A DNA stretch of 64,000 nt, from assembly GCA_014549065.1 (NCBI GenBank), contig JACDOX010000024.1:775647-839646 (forward strand), read 5' to 3'. Within the stretch, counting starts at the first letter, position 1. Each line of letters opens with the position of its first letter. Below, piece after piece: positions 11,336-23,500 of the stretch. Under the pieces are notes generated by a model, which searched no databases, was not told where the DNA came from, and saw only the letters and a program-made list of their open reading frames with translations. The position numbers and the translations under genes are program-made. Source of the stretch: Cardinalis cardinalis (lineage: Eukaryota; Chordata; Aves; Passeriformes; Cardinalidae).

Positions 11336-12414
11336 GTAGTAGCCCTTTGGAGCAGATGTTTGTATTGATCTGATTTCGAGGACACACATCACTGTAGTGT
11401 CCAAGTCACCTTAGGCAGCATATTTCAGGACTATGTATAAAGAATATTGATTTTTGGATGCCTGTTTCTAAATGGAGAAAATGCAACAACTGCATCTTTC
11501 TTCTCCCTGAACTTGCATCTGGTATTTCTAATTCCTTCCATGCAGACTGGCTATAAAGCACTTTCTTATATTATTCCCTCTGTGTGTTTCTAGTACTTGA
11601 TCCCACAGAAGTCAACAGCATGATCTTCATGTGCACAAGATCAAACTTTGAAGATGTAGATTAAGACCAAAGTGAAGGAGATAATTATGCACTATTCCTG
11701 CTTCACACTTTCGTACTGAAAGCCTCTTTCTGCTAGTAAACTGTGTACAGTGCTTTGTCCAGGTAAAAATACTTTGGAAGAAGCCATGCTATTGCAAAGG
11801 ATCAGACAGAAAATATCTGTCCCTCACATATTACCCCTACAAACTCATTCCTGATCCCCTGGGCATCATCATAGAAACAGAAAACAGAGTGAAAAAAATA
11901 AATGATCNTGTGAGAAGAAAGAAAATGTATCACAGCCTACTCAAGTAGATCTCACGGCAGAAACAAAGATTATGCTGTTATTGGCATGCTTTGCACCTTG
12001 GACACTGGTATTCAAGATGGTCTAGCTGAAAATTATCTCCTTCACACATTTTTGCAAGTGCAGCTTGCAAGCATGAGCACAGTATAAGCTCAGGTTTNAA
12101 TTGGCAGTAAGTTGTGGTGTGGAGGCTGTTGTGTGATGGTGCCCAGTGACACTTGTGAATTAAGATGGCCACTGCAAGGAGTGAACATTGCACGTTGACC
12201 TTGTGTGACACACTGCTCTGCTTCTTTGAGCAACAAAGGAATGGCCAGACTAAATAAAGTTCAAAGAGTGGACCCAGCTCACCATGCAGAGGCATATAGC
12301 ATATTTAAATTTACACCTCAAATTTTTATCCAAACTGCTCATCTAAGCTGCACTGATGGATACAGGGTACTTGCATTAAAATCTTCACCTTGTTGACAAA
12401 TAATAGGCTATTTT

Positions 12415-12434
12415 AAAGTCTTGCAAAGTCTTGC
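12415..12434 (+). repeat. 10-bp tandem duplication
   Basis: AAAGTCTTGC occurs twice head to tail without mismatch. It is most likely replication slippage. Confidence 0.75.
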
Positions 12435-13155
12435 AATTGTAGCACTTCAGTTAGATAATGTATGACTAAGTTAGGTGATNATGGAGAGAGATTGGTTATG
12501 TTCTCTGTTAGTGTAGGAAGCCCCTCCACTATGCTTTAGCAAGACATATGGAAGGTTTTAAAAGTGTCTTTGGCATTGGGACCTAATATGAAATATATTG
12601 CAGCATAAAGTTCTTTCATAAAATGTATCCTGGTTTATCACAGCAATGTTAGGAAATCAGCAGAGATTATTATTGTGAGCAGAAGGTGCAGAATTTGGCA
12701 CANCTTTTGATTGCCTGAATGGATCTATGCAATTGCTGCTGCACTTAATTCTGTTTGTGACTAAATGCAAGTTGCTTTCTATGGGAACATGAATTGTGCC
12801 CTGTGTATTATTTACATGTGTTGAAAGAAGCATTGATGTACGATAGGAGCAAGTATAAAACCACCAGGGGAAGGCTATTAAGACACGCTGAANTCATTAG
12901 GTAAATTTATCTTGTATTATTTTTAGTAGAAGTCCAGATGACTGTGTATCCCCATTACATCTCCCTGAGCTTCCAAAAAAATTTAAAAGGCCTAAATTAT
13001 CAAATTATTTGTTTTTCAAAAACTAAGTTTCATTGACAATCTAACACAACTCTGAAGGGCCATGGAGGCTGCCTCTGTAGCTCAGTGGCTGCAGCAGTAG
13101 GAAGATCCAGNCCAAATCACACCTTCAGGCTGCATATCCTGACTTCCCAGCTGAG

Positions 13156-13190
13156 TTAAGGCAGAGTTCCCCCTTAATTAAGGCAGAGTT
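13156..13190 (+). repeat. Short direct repeat, 22-bp period
   Basis: TTAAGGCAGAGTT occurs at 13156-13168 and again at 13178-13190. The intervening bases are partly similar. It is probably a local duplication. Confidence 0.75.
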
Positions 13191-13773
13191 ACTCTGTGTG
13201 TAAGGAAACCTCTGCAGCAGAAGAGGTAGTACAGTAAAATAAGTTTAAAGCTGATCTCCAGCAGAGGATGTGTGGAGTCAAGCATCCTCAGGCAGCAAAA
13301 GACATCCAGCCTGGGTTCACCACATCTTAGGAATGTTTCTCTTCAGGAGAAAGAGAGGAAGCAGAGATGTGGCAAGAATTCTTGAGTAGAGACATATGTA
13401 CCACAGCATTCCTTAGGAGGACAGACTCCCTAACTGCAGTAGCTTTTATAGCTCCTCTGGCCAGCTACTTTATTGTCCCTCATCTCCATGAACTGCTGTG
13501 GCTCAGAGCTGTGACTCCAGCAGGTGACAGCTGATAATTTACGAAACATTTCATCTTGGCCTGTAGCAGGGATTTTTCTATACTGCAGTGAAAATCAGAA
13601 CTCAGTTGTAATGAGAACACCATTAATATCTACACAGAGCTCCCAGCTGAATGTCTCCCATTCCTCTGCACCAGTCCATGCTCCACTCTTGCATCCCACT
13701 TCCACAGTCATCTTCCCCACCACTGGAGTGTGGAGCACCCTCAGGGTGCCAGCTAACCATCATCTTCTTCCAG

Positions 13774-13935
13774 CACTCTCTCCTCTTCTCCAATGCTGTT
13801 TGCTACATGACGTTCAAAAGCGAAATGGGCAAGAGCACCCTGACTGATTATGCTCTATCCCACTGGCTCCTGACACCTTTTCACTTGGAAAACAATGAGA
13901 TACTGACTGTGGCTGGGGAAACTGGGACCTGCTGG
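13774..13935 (+). other. Candidate symmetric exon (162 nt, 54 codons), unrecognised
   Basis: A strong acceptor (CATCTTCTTCCAG, 13761-13773) opens a segment of exactly 54 codons. It closes with CTGG followed by the near-consensus donor GTGAGT at 13936. The reading frame enters and leaves at phase 0. The peptide begins HSLLFSNAVCYMTFKSEMGK, ends with GETGTCW, and has a normal protein-like composition without low complexity. There are no N bases inside. I cannot assign a family. The frame remains open outside the splice sites (13651-13971), so chance is a live explanation. It is the most exon-like segment in the window. It is phase-compatible with the candidate at 11154-11335. Confidence 0.25.
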
Positions 13936-15358
13936 GTGAGTTACACAGCAATTATATCTATTTCAGGATAATTCAGGTACACCTCATTACTCCTGGTGTA
14001 TCATTGATTTTATTGCAATTAAATCCTGGAGGTTTCAGGCTTGGCTGAAATGTCAAATATCAATTAAAACAAAAAAAAAACCACCAAACTCAGACACTCA
14101 GAACATGGATGGTTCCTGGAGATGCTTTAGCAACTCTTCTGCCCTCCCCTGCTTTTTGATCACCAGCTCCAATGAACATCAAACTGAAATCTGCCTCTCA
14201 CAGTATAAAAATGTCATCCAAAATGGCTGCAAATCACTAATACTTCAACCTTAACAGCTAAATTTATGCACCTTCACTATACACAGGGAGAGATAGATAT
14301 GCTGTGCCAGCGCAGGTCAAGGACAACACGCTAGGTAAAATTATAGTAGTAAAATTATAGTACATAATAGGAGATGCTTCTCAGGAATCAGACAAGCTTT
14401 GACACAGAGGAAAAAATAAGGTAGTGCAGCTGGTGCCTTTCTGTCCCTGCTTACTAGTGCTGGTGTCTGAGCTCTGTGAACCAGTTGTGTTGACTGGGGC
14501 TTGTCTGTGGACTTAATGCAAAAGGCCATGCTGGCTGATGCTAAAAGCCGGGCTCTGGGCTGGAACATCCCATAATCCTGCTCTTACCTCCTTGACTTTC
14601 CTGTGTTGGGTGAACATGTCACCCAGACCCTTCACTGGGAATTAGATCCATTTGTTGTGTTAACTGGCCCAAGAAGAGCTCACTACACCAATACCACTAT
14701 CATGCTGACAGGAGAATCTGTGTTTGTTTCCAGTGCAATCTCTCCTCCACATCCTAGGAACAGCTTCTCTCCCTTCTTCTGCTCCTGCACGGAAGAAAGA
14801 AACAGTATTTTCATAAAGGATGTGTTAAACATCATTGATTAGGCTTGAGACATCTAGAGGGTGAACATTTAAAATACTCGTCTTGTGCTCATCTTGTTAG
14901 ACACTGTTTGAAAACCAATAGTTTACTAGCTGTGTTTGTTTTCTCATTTAATTAGGGACTTAGCTCAACGTTCCAGTATCAACAGAACCAGCAAATATTT
15001 AAATGAGATTGGCATGCTTATTTCTTCATTGCTTTGCTAGAGGGGGACAAGACACTTTAGTGTCTGTCTTTCCATTTAATATTTTATAACAAAGCAAAAG
15101 AGTCAAGTTATTTAAATTGTCCATGTATATGTTGAAAGAGGGATGGTAGAAAGCAAGGCAATAGGAGGCTAAAACACCTTGTCTCTGCATTCTATGGGAA
15201 CACAGCTGGATTATAGCAAATTGATGTCCTAGGCAAAATACAACACAGAGTCCCCTGAGGCTTTCTCTGCTCCCCCAAGGACATGCAGCNTCTCCACTGC
15301 TACACAGAGCTGCACTGACAGGGGAGTTTTCTTCTCTGGCAGGCAGAGGCTTACCTAC
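13936..15358. other. Non-coding stretch, nothing recognised
   Basis: The stretch contains a short duplication at 14336-14362. A plus-strand open frame (14603-14842, 79 codons) has an internal acceptor-like TTTGTTTCCAG, but the frame reached from the upstream candidate exon stops within eight codons. No domain was recognised. Confidence 0.5.
14336..14362 (+). repeat. 14-bp tandem duplication
   Basis: TAAAATTATAGTAG is followed directly by TAAAATTATAGTA. It is probably slippage. Confidence 0.75.
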
Positions 15359-15375
15359 CACCCACTTCTGGCACC
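15359..15375 (-). other. Possible tRNA-Leu-type retroviral primer-binding site
   Basis: On the minus strand the sequence matches 15 of 17 positions of the tRNA-Leu primer-binding site TGGTGTCAGAAGTGGGA, used by ERVL-class retroelements. The bases immediately upstream on the minus strand end in CA, as an LTR should. However, I find no polyadenylation hexamer or TATA box in the following 200 bases, so an LTR is not supported. It may be a relic or coincidence. Confidence 0.2.
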
Positions 15376-18300
15376 ATGCTAGCACCCATGGGGACACCCA
15401 ACAGCATTTTCCTGGGCCTGGGTAGCATGGCCTGAGATCCCATACTCCTCCAGCAACACCTTCCAGCAGCAGTGCAGTTACTCTTGGCTTTTAGAGTTNG
15501 CACTCTAATTTGCCTTGGGCTGGTCTTCGGGGTGCCAGTGGGCTCAGGCATCATTGCATCCATTATGCACTCGTCCTTCATGGATTTTCCTTCTGACCAT
15601 GAGATCTAGAGATATGTATGAGATACTGTTCAGATGCAGTCATGCAGCTCCCAGACAGAGAGACTGAGATTTAGACCCAGTAGCAGAGGCACCATATCTA
15701 GTATGGGGGCACTTGGGAGCATTTGCAATGGATCCGTTTCACAGAGGGTGAGATGTACCCCAGCTATGAACAGAAAGTACAGGCAGCAGAACTGGCAGAC
15801 CCTTGCAAGGCTGGGCTTNCTTCCTTCATTCCAGCATCCCCCTGGCACACTGAAAGATTGGGAATGGAAGACTGCTTCAGATGTAAAGCATCCATTTGTA
15901 TTTAATAGCTACCATTGATTTCCAATTTCATATCTGCTGCACAGTAGCCACTGGCCACATTAAAATTCATCATCATCTTCACTGCACCTTCCAATTCGGA
16001 CTCTACCATCTCCCTTAATGAATCAATCCATGTCAGCACACAATGTATACTTTTTTTCACTATTCTCACTGACTTTATGAAGCTAAATCAGTTGGACTTT
16101 GAACAGCCTGATTTTAGTTTGTGGGTCTAGGAATATTTTAATATAAAACAAACTGTTCAATTACATGTTCAACCTGTATTGAAAAATTTGGTATTGGACT
16201 ACTCTCTGTCCTTAAACCACACNTGTTTAATGCATGATAATAGTATTTATCCATCTTCATGAAGCTTTGTTGCTCCTTAAAGCAATATGGAAAACACCGA
16301 TCGTCTGTGTTATTCTTTGCCAGTNTTTAGGTGCAGCTCTCTGCAGTGGTCACCCTTTACCCAAACCATGAGCATGCACCAGCCCAGTCTGCCCAGGAGC
16401 TGAGTATTTTGGAAGGATGAAGGGAACCCAGGTTTATTTGTTCCAGAAAGGGAAGCACATATTTTTGTTCATGGCTGTATGGCTTTGTAGCCAGCATTAG
16501 GGTTTGTTTCTGTGTCAGGGGGTTGCAGACCTTGCTATCCAATGGCCTTGCTGGTAACAGCAGCAGAAACACTGGGAATGTCAGTGATGCANAGAAGGGG
16601 ACCTGGGGCTTTTCCAGCCTGCAGAAAGAGACGTGGCATCTTCGGCCCAGGGATCAATAGAGGCTGCTGCTCGCTTTGTTCCACATGACCTGGAACCACC
16701 CNGCTTTTTTCACCTTGTTACAGGGCAGCGCTGAGGCACGTGTCAGTGTGTGGTCTCCTCAAAGGCTTGTGCAGCCCTGTGTAAGGAAAAGGCTCAAATC
16801 TTCATTGCAAAGGATTGTGAAAGACTCTGACAACTGACAGCAGCAAACTCACTTAGTTGCTTGGTGCCACGTGTAAATGAGGTTTTTTTGTTTGCAGAAG
16901 GGCAGCTCTGCTTTTATCATGTTCTCCTTCAAGAGATTAATTCTCCCTAGATTTAATGTTAGCACAGTGAGTCCAGAGATACTACTCATCAATTAAAAAT
17001 TCAATAAAAATAAGCTGTTATTACCATAATCCTTCAGACTGGGAAACACGGAGTCGAGAGCTGTAGCATCCTGGCCTGTGACAAAAGCCCCAAAGACTGC
17101 CAGCTGTGGTGTTAATTGATTGGTGTCATTTATAAGTAATCTAACAATCCTGAATAATTTATTTTGCAGTGGCATGTGCTGAAAATATACAGCTGCACCG
17201 ATATTTGCACAGCTTCAGAAGAAATAGTGCTAAACAGGGTGTAAGGCAAAGATTAGGATTCAGTGATCTCCTTAAGAGTATTTTATCACGTGCTCTGCTC
17301 TCCAGTGCTTTTATTACAGCAGTAGTGTATAGATCTGACAATAGGAATGTATAGACCTGGGTGGCCAACACATGCAGGCTCGATATTCTCTTTCACAGCA
17401 GATTGCCAATAATGAACTTTAAAAGCGAGGAAGGTGGAAGCCAAGCAGGAAATACGCNGTGCTGAGGACAGCCCTGCCGAGCCACAATAGAAATTGGCCA
17501 CTGTGTTTCCACAACAAGGATGCTGATGATGGGAAAGAGTGGAACTATTTAATCTCTCTCCAGCCAAAACAGAATAAAAATTCCTGCCATTGCCTGAGCA
17601 GGTTTTCCAGGGGTCACCTCGTGGGGAGTGACTCTCATCAACACACAGTGTTTTTACAACTGGATGAAAAGCCCCAGCTGACACACTTTGAAATCAAGAG
17701 GAACCACCCCAGAGAGCCTGAAGGACTGAAGAGGCTGGCAGCCAAAGCCAAATCTCTTCCCTTACAGATGCACAAATGAAAAGTTCATGTGAGCTCTTAT
17801 TTGCTCAGGCAAAGTTGCCATTGCAGCCAAAGGCTGACGATCTGGGCCTTTTTCAAGTCCACATCACCCCTCACCCAGGATGAATCCTACCCTCACAGGC
17901 CAAGCCCTGCTCCTTTTAATTTCTCTAAAGGGTAGAAGGCTTGTCCCTAAATTCCATTTTGCTAGAATGATTAACTGCATTTCTGGGAGTTGCTTTGAAA
18001 AATTGTGTATGTGCATTGTAACTGAACCCTAATGCATGTTTGCAAAAGAACATGGAACTCAACCCCAAAACACTCAAGATGAAAGGATGGGCTCCTTACA
18101 ACATCATTTCTGTGCTGTTATATCAAATTTTAAAAGTAGAGAATTTTATTCTTGAAACCAGATTCATGTGGCTAGCTTAAAATTGCATTTGTACAAAACA
18201 TTTGTATTTTAACAAGTGTGGCAGGGCGGGGGATTTTTTCCTGAACATAAGCTTTTGAAGTGATCATGTGGAAATCCCAACTTTCATTTCACAAAGTTTT

Positions 18301-18880
18301 TGGTTCTTCAATCTGCTCTTGGAACGGAGCCTAAAAATATAACCAAATATAGCTAAATTCCTCAGAAACTAGAATGGCAGGGAAAAAAGCATACAAACTT
18401 TTATTTTAAAATTCCTTTTTTTCCCTTCCTCCTAACTTTGACCCTGTTTTGGGACCAAGAGGGTGAACCTATAACCCTGAGTACAGTGAGCTCTGCCATC
18501 TCTGTGGGACTTTTCCATCTGCACTGCATTTTGAGAGCTATGCTTGAGAGGAATAGGACTGCAGGCAGCAAATCCCATCTTGCTCCAAAGAAGTCAACAG
18601 AGAGCTCTCCCTGACTTCAGTCAATGCTGGATAGCATCCAAAGAGAGTGAGGGCAGCAGGGAATATACTTGTTATCATTATTCATGTTGGTTGTGTAAAT
18701 AGTACTCACTTGTGACTGAGAATATGTGACTTTTTTCCTATAATTTTAAGGGGGAAAAGACATTTACCAAGAAAATAATCATTACTGCACACTGCTCATT
18801 TTTTCAATTGCTCTGCATGTAAAAGCATGCATTGGTACAAATACAACTGATCTGGTTAAGTGTTTTAATACACCAGGGAG
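15376..18880. other. Non-coding stretch, nothing recognised
   Basis: Overlapping frames of 60-130 codons occur on both strands, for example 17286-17684 minus and 17459-17779 plus. They mirror each other and show no domain. No repeat element or RNA gene was recognised. Confidence 0.5.
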
Positions 18881-19165
18881 TAAATTGTTTGGGATTAAAG
18901 AAATTCATTATCCACAGTTTGCAGGGCTGAAAGTCTGGCTGTTTTAATGTTACTGCCGAGTAAAAAATTTAAAAGTGCATGCTGTGGCAAGCTGAATGTG
19001 TCTTTAGATTCTAGTCTAGTACACTAAGCATATTAATTAGATTACTGCTCATTCTTTCAGTAGTGCTGAACCCCCAACATGGTTAGTAGGACAACTAAAG
19101 GTAATCAGCCAAAGAAGAGCCAATTTCCCCTAGATTATTTTTCCATTAATTTAATTCACAATGGG
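18881..19165. promoter_or_regulatory. Enhancer-like cluster of homeodomain and SOX motifs
   Basis: This AT-rich block has no coding potential. It contains an ATTGTT SOX-type core, GGATTA (OTX-type) near 18892, TTAATTAG (LHX-type) near 19033, TAATC near 19102, several ATTA cores near 19131-19155, and ACAATGG (SOX-type) near 19158. Such mixtures are common in developmental enhancers. AT-rich DNA also produces ATTA cores by chance, so this is a suggestion rather than an identification. Confidence 0.2.
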
Positions 19166-20060
19166 AGAATCTCATGGTTTCCTTCTAGGATAGGGATGGG
19201 CAAGGCATAAGTGGTAAAGACAGAATATCTCAAGAGGTCACAGATGAGCCCTAGAGCTGATGTATCTGCAGGGGAGGCAGGGAGTGTCTCAGGCTGTGGA
19301 CTGCAGCAGTGTGTGTGCTCCCACCCCAGGCTGTGCAGGTCAGACCCTCTCCTCCCCCTGCAAACAGAGGGCTCCTCTACACAGCAAACACAGCCAGGCC
19401 TTACACAGACCTTGAGTGTTTGGACAAGAAATTCTGCGATAAAAACTAAAGGACCTTCTCAACTAGGCTTGCACATCAGCTTTTTTCTATAGGTTTTTCT
19501 TTGGTTTTGTCCATACTACCCACCAACTTGTGCATGATAAAGGAGAGAGAGACATATTTATTTACTTAGTTATTTGTTTGATTTTACCCCTACTGTGGCA
19601 AAGCTTCACGATTCAAAAAACTCAACTTGCAATATCTGAAGCAATTCCTCTTCATTAATACCATGGGAGAACATCTTAGGAAATTAAATGTTTCCCACCT
19701 GGGCTTTTGTATGCGGCTGCTGCCAGATCCCTTTTGAGCCCTGGGTCAAGACATTGAAGACAAATCATTTCCAGTTCATTTAAAAGCTTTGTGGGGTGGA
19801 ATGGCCCATGGTTAAGCATACAGCTCTTTTTATGAAGTTAGGTTTGCAAGTGCTCAGTTAGTTGGTTTCAAAAGAAATTAACTTCTAAGATTTTTTTTTA
19901 ATAGATCCAGTCTGTCTTTTTAGAAAAGACTGCTGGATTATATGGTTGTAAAGCTATGGCATTGCTGTGCACAGCTTGCACTGGAGATGAGATAGAGCTG
20001 TAGAATTCCTATATAAGGTTTGTGACTGCCTTGGAAAAATTGTATCCCTGTCAATAAGGC
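19166..20060. other. Non-coding stretch, nothing recognised
   Basis: The single 93-codon plus-strand frame (19211-19492) has no recognisable features. A weak hairpin (GTCTTTT with AAAAGAC) lies near 19914-19930. Confidence 0.5.
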
Positions 20061-20074
20061 CCTAACGTAAGAGC

Positions 20075-20540
20075 TCCNTGCAGCTTTCTGCCCTCTGCAG
20101 GGATGTGCCGCCCGTGCAGCAGGGGGGGTTGGGAAGCCGTGCCCGCACTGCAGGGCCGGGCTGAGGCAGCAGGGAGGGAGCTCGGCCGCTGCTGATTGCC
20201 GCTGACAGCAGCAGCCCTGAGGGGCCCACGGCGGCTGGGAGGAGCGGGAGAAGCCCCAGGGGAACTGAGCCAGGAGCAGGACCCCATTGCAAGGCAGGGC
20301 CGGCTGCCCAACCAGCACTGTCACCAACAGCTGCCAGCATCAGTTCTGCGCTGGAGGGAGCTGCTCTCNCAGTGACAGGGTCTGCCTGCACCTCAGCTGC
20401 CCCACTTTGCTGGCTGCTGTGTTCCCACAGCAGCAGCCCACCTTTCTCTCCTTCCCAGGGTGCCGTCCTGCCTGGTTCCCCAGGCTCACCCATGAGCCAA
20501 ACTAAAATGAATCCTTCAGACATCCCCAGGCAGCCCCTGC
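20075..20540. other. GC-rich, weakly CpG-enriched segment
   Basis: Base composition rises sharply relative to both flanks. Between 20100 and 20290 I count about 12 CpG dinucleotides in roughly 190 bases at about 68% GC, an observed/expected ratio near 0.5. That is below usual CpG-island thresholds. Long overlapping frames run on both strands (longest 20062-20523 minus, 153 codons), as expected for stop-poor GC-rich DNA. It could be a degraded CpG island, a GC-biased conversion hotspot or an unrecognised exon. Confidence 0.4.
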
Positions 20541-23500
20541 AATTTTCTGTTTAGGACAACCCTGCATTTCATCATGAACTGCCCGAGCTCAGCATGTCCC
20601 TGAGTGAAGCCCTTNTCTGAGCTCAGGTGGTTCGCTATCCCTGCAGCTAAAGGCACCTTGGCAGAGATGCTGCAGGGACCGGAGCTCACTGTGTGCTGGT
20701 GGCACTTCCTCGTGCAGTTCTGGAGTTACTGCCTGGCCCTGAGCTGGGCTGCACATTCACATCGGGAGGTTCACACCTTGTGAGTGGGACCAAGGGCCGG
20801 ATAGAGAGTGTGCCTCTCATCAATATTTGAGCCTCACATCTCTTTCACTCCCTTTCTAACTGAAGGGGCTGTTTTGCGCTTGCACAGAAGATGGTAAAAC
20901 CGATGAAGTGAAAAGCCATTAATTTGGATGTGTCTTGTCTCAGTTTNTGGTACCTACACAGAGGTGCTGGGCTGTGACTGACACTCATGGCCGGGAACTG
21001 GCACCACTCCAACAAGCATCAGTGGAAAAGTGGTGCCTCACAAACCCTATCTGGGAAAACAGGCAAGCAAGNCCAAATTTAGAAACAGAAAGTAGGGGCA
21101 CACAAAGCTAGTGGTGGTGGTAAAACTGAAGGAGGCTGTGTCTGCTAAGGGCTGCACTGGTGCAGAGATGAACATTTTTGTCATTGTCTGTTTCACTAAT
21201 CCTAGTTTGGGGGGTCCTTGGCTGAAATCAGGTGGAAAGCCTAAACATAAACAGGTGCAGAAGTGCTTCACCTATGTGCCTCAGACAGATTTTTCTTTCA
21301 GACCCATCCTGAGAAACTGGGTTTGGGCAAGCAGGGGTACAGAAAGAAGGGTGTCCTGTCCCTGCTCACGCAGTATGTTCTCTAAGATCTGGTCTTCTGT
21401 CTGCTTCCCTGAGTCTGCTTCCCTTTTCTGCACTCAGAAGTGCAGAAACCTCAGTAATTTGGGTNTCCTGACCTGATATCACTGCCAGTTTTATCTCCAG
21501 CCCCTCCCTCCAAAGGCTTTGGCATTTGCTATTGCCAAAGATCACTGTCCTGTCCTCTTCCCCTGGTCTGTCCAGCTGGACAGAAGGCTGCAGGATTTGT
21601 TCCTTCATGAAGAAAACAATAAGGAGCTGAAAATGCAGTGCCTGTTTGCTCTGTTAGTGCCAGCAGTGCCCCAGGGTGATGCCATTTCACACAGGAGAGC
21701 TGTGTGACAGCATGGCCCTGCTTCAGCCTGGAGCTGCAGCCCTGGCCCTTATCAGGTACTGATACCTACGAGGACAATAGCACAAGGAATTTTGTTTGCT
21801 GAGCTAATGACAGACTTTATTATAGAGCAACTGTACCATACCAAACATGTTTAATAATTAAGCAATGAGATATGACAAGAGGCAAATTCCAGCACAATTT
21901 TTACGTGCCTTGGATTGTATGATAAAGCTGAAGGCCAAGGAATTTTAAACAGATGCTCAAAATATTTTGCATTTGAATCCCCTATTCTGTCTACTTTTCC
22001 ACACTCTNTCGCACAATGGTGCTATTCCATCATAAATATCGTAAGCATTAAATTTCTTATGGTCAGAGACCTTGGAGTCTATTCTCCAAGTGATATATGT
22101 GTATCACTGGCATGCAGAACATGGAATGCACTCCTTTGTCCATGATTAAGTCTGGAATTGATTTTCAGACCACAGTTAACAGGTCTGAAAAATAGGTTTG
22201 CTGATGGAATTGCTGACAGATTAACTACGTCGATGCAAGGGAACATCAGCTCAGTGTCATGGTTGCTAACTCTCAAATATTTTTCCTTATGCCTTAAAAA
22301 AGAAAAGAACTTGAGATTTTGAGACAATGCTTGTTCTTATGTGCTGCAAATTTGATAAGAGTTCTGTTTACTTCACACTTGTCTCTCTCCTTTAGAACTT
22401 GAACACACAATTATGAAATGCCATCATTTCCACAGAAACACCACACAATGCAGCATCAGTTCTGAGACTTTAATCCTGTAAAATCAGGCAAAGACAGACT
22501 GAAGAGCCTCACAATAGATTTAAAACAAGATCTTTGTGGTGTGTTTTGCAAGGACTTTCTTTATGCAGAGAACATAATACTGGGTAGTGNGACGTGCTAT
22601 ACAGCAAATATTTGTTTTTGAGATAAGCAGAGGCTTGAAATGTCTTATGAGCTAATTGAAATAAATAAGNCTGAGCTGGAATTCAGGGCCAGATGTGTGT
22701 GGCAGCAATGGGGAAGCTGCCCAGCTGCTTTGCCACTTTTTCTCTGAAGATCAAACCTCTGATTGGCAAGATACTGTAGCTTTGGGCTGCTGACCCCTCC
22801 CCACCTCTGCTTTGGGTAGTCTATACCCGCTGGAATAATATAAGCCATTCTTGGTATTTATAGGTTTACTCATATTTAAGAGAGTGTGTACTTCATCAGG
22901 ACAATTAAAAGTAGAATTATGCTCTTTGGAATGGCTGGAATATATTGTTCAGAGGAAAAAGTGCAAACTTCAGAACCAAATGTTGAACATTCTGTAATGC
23001 AGTCATTCACATATGTCTGTAATGTTCATTAGAGTCACCAAAATGTAATTGTGATTCCTGCCCTCAAAAGCTTCCACTTCAGCAGACACCTGAAGCTTGG
23101 GGTGCGCTTGAAACTCCTAGGAGGCAGCCTCATCTCGAGGCAGAGCCATCCTGCAAAGAGCAGCTGTGTCCATGTGGGACGGGGGGTGCACACAGACCAA
23201 GCTGATGGCCACCAAGTGCCACCTCAGNACTGCTTTTGAACTCAGCAGAGGTGAAGATCTGATTACCATACAGAAGGGCAAGGGTGAGGAAAGAGGGCAC
23301 CAATTAAGATGTGATCATCTGACTGTGTGGTTAGGTATTTGCTCATCTTCCTGTGTGCTCAGCCAGCTGTGTGTGTGCAGAACATCTGGAGTTGGGAGGC
23401 GGAGTACAGCTGGGACATGGTCCTTTCCTGATTCCTGCAGATAATCAGCTTTTGCCCTGAGGCNCTACACTTTGCTAAAATCTTCCTCAAATCCAATTTT

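Larger units (their letters stand above)
11336..13773. other. Stretch between candidate exons, minor repeats
   Basis: This stretch holds two slippage-type duplications, listed separately. A minus-strand frame at 11978-12295 (105 codons) is Cys-rich towards its end but matches nothing I know. A TATA-like string near 12080 and an AATAAA near 12255 are too far apart and too isolated for an LTR call. Confidence 0.45.

Noticed and set aside
11978..12295. A Cys-rich 105-codon minus-strand frame, and TATA-like plus AATAAA signals near 12080 and 12255 considered as an LTR
   Set aside because: Promoter and polyadenylation signals are about 170 bases apart with no TG...CA boundaries or primer-binding site. 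The peptide matches no zinc-binding pattern.
13077..13125. TAGCTCAGTGG, a perfect tRNA A-box-like string, suggesting a tRNA gene or tRNA-derived SINE
   Set aside because: No B box (GGTTCGANTCC) follows at the required distance, and the flanks cannot form a cloverleaf.
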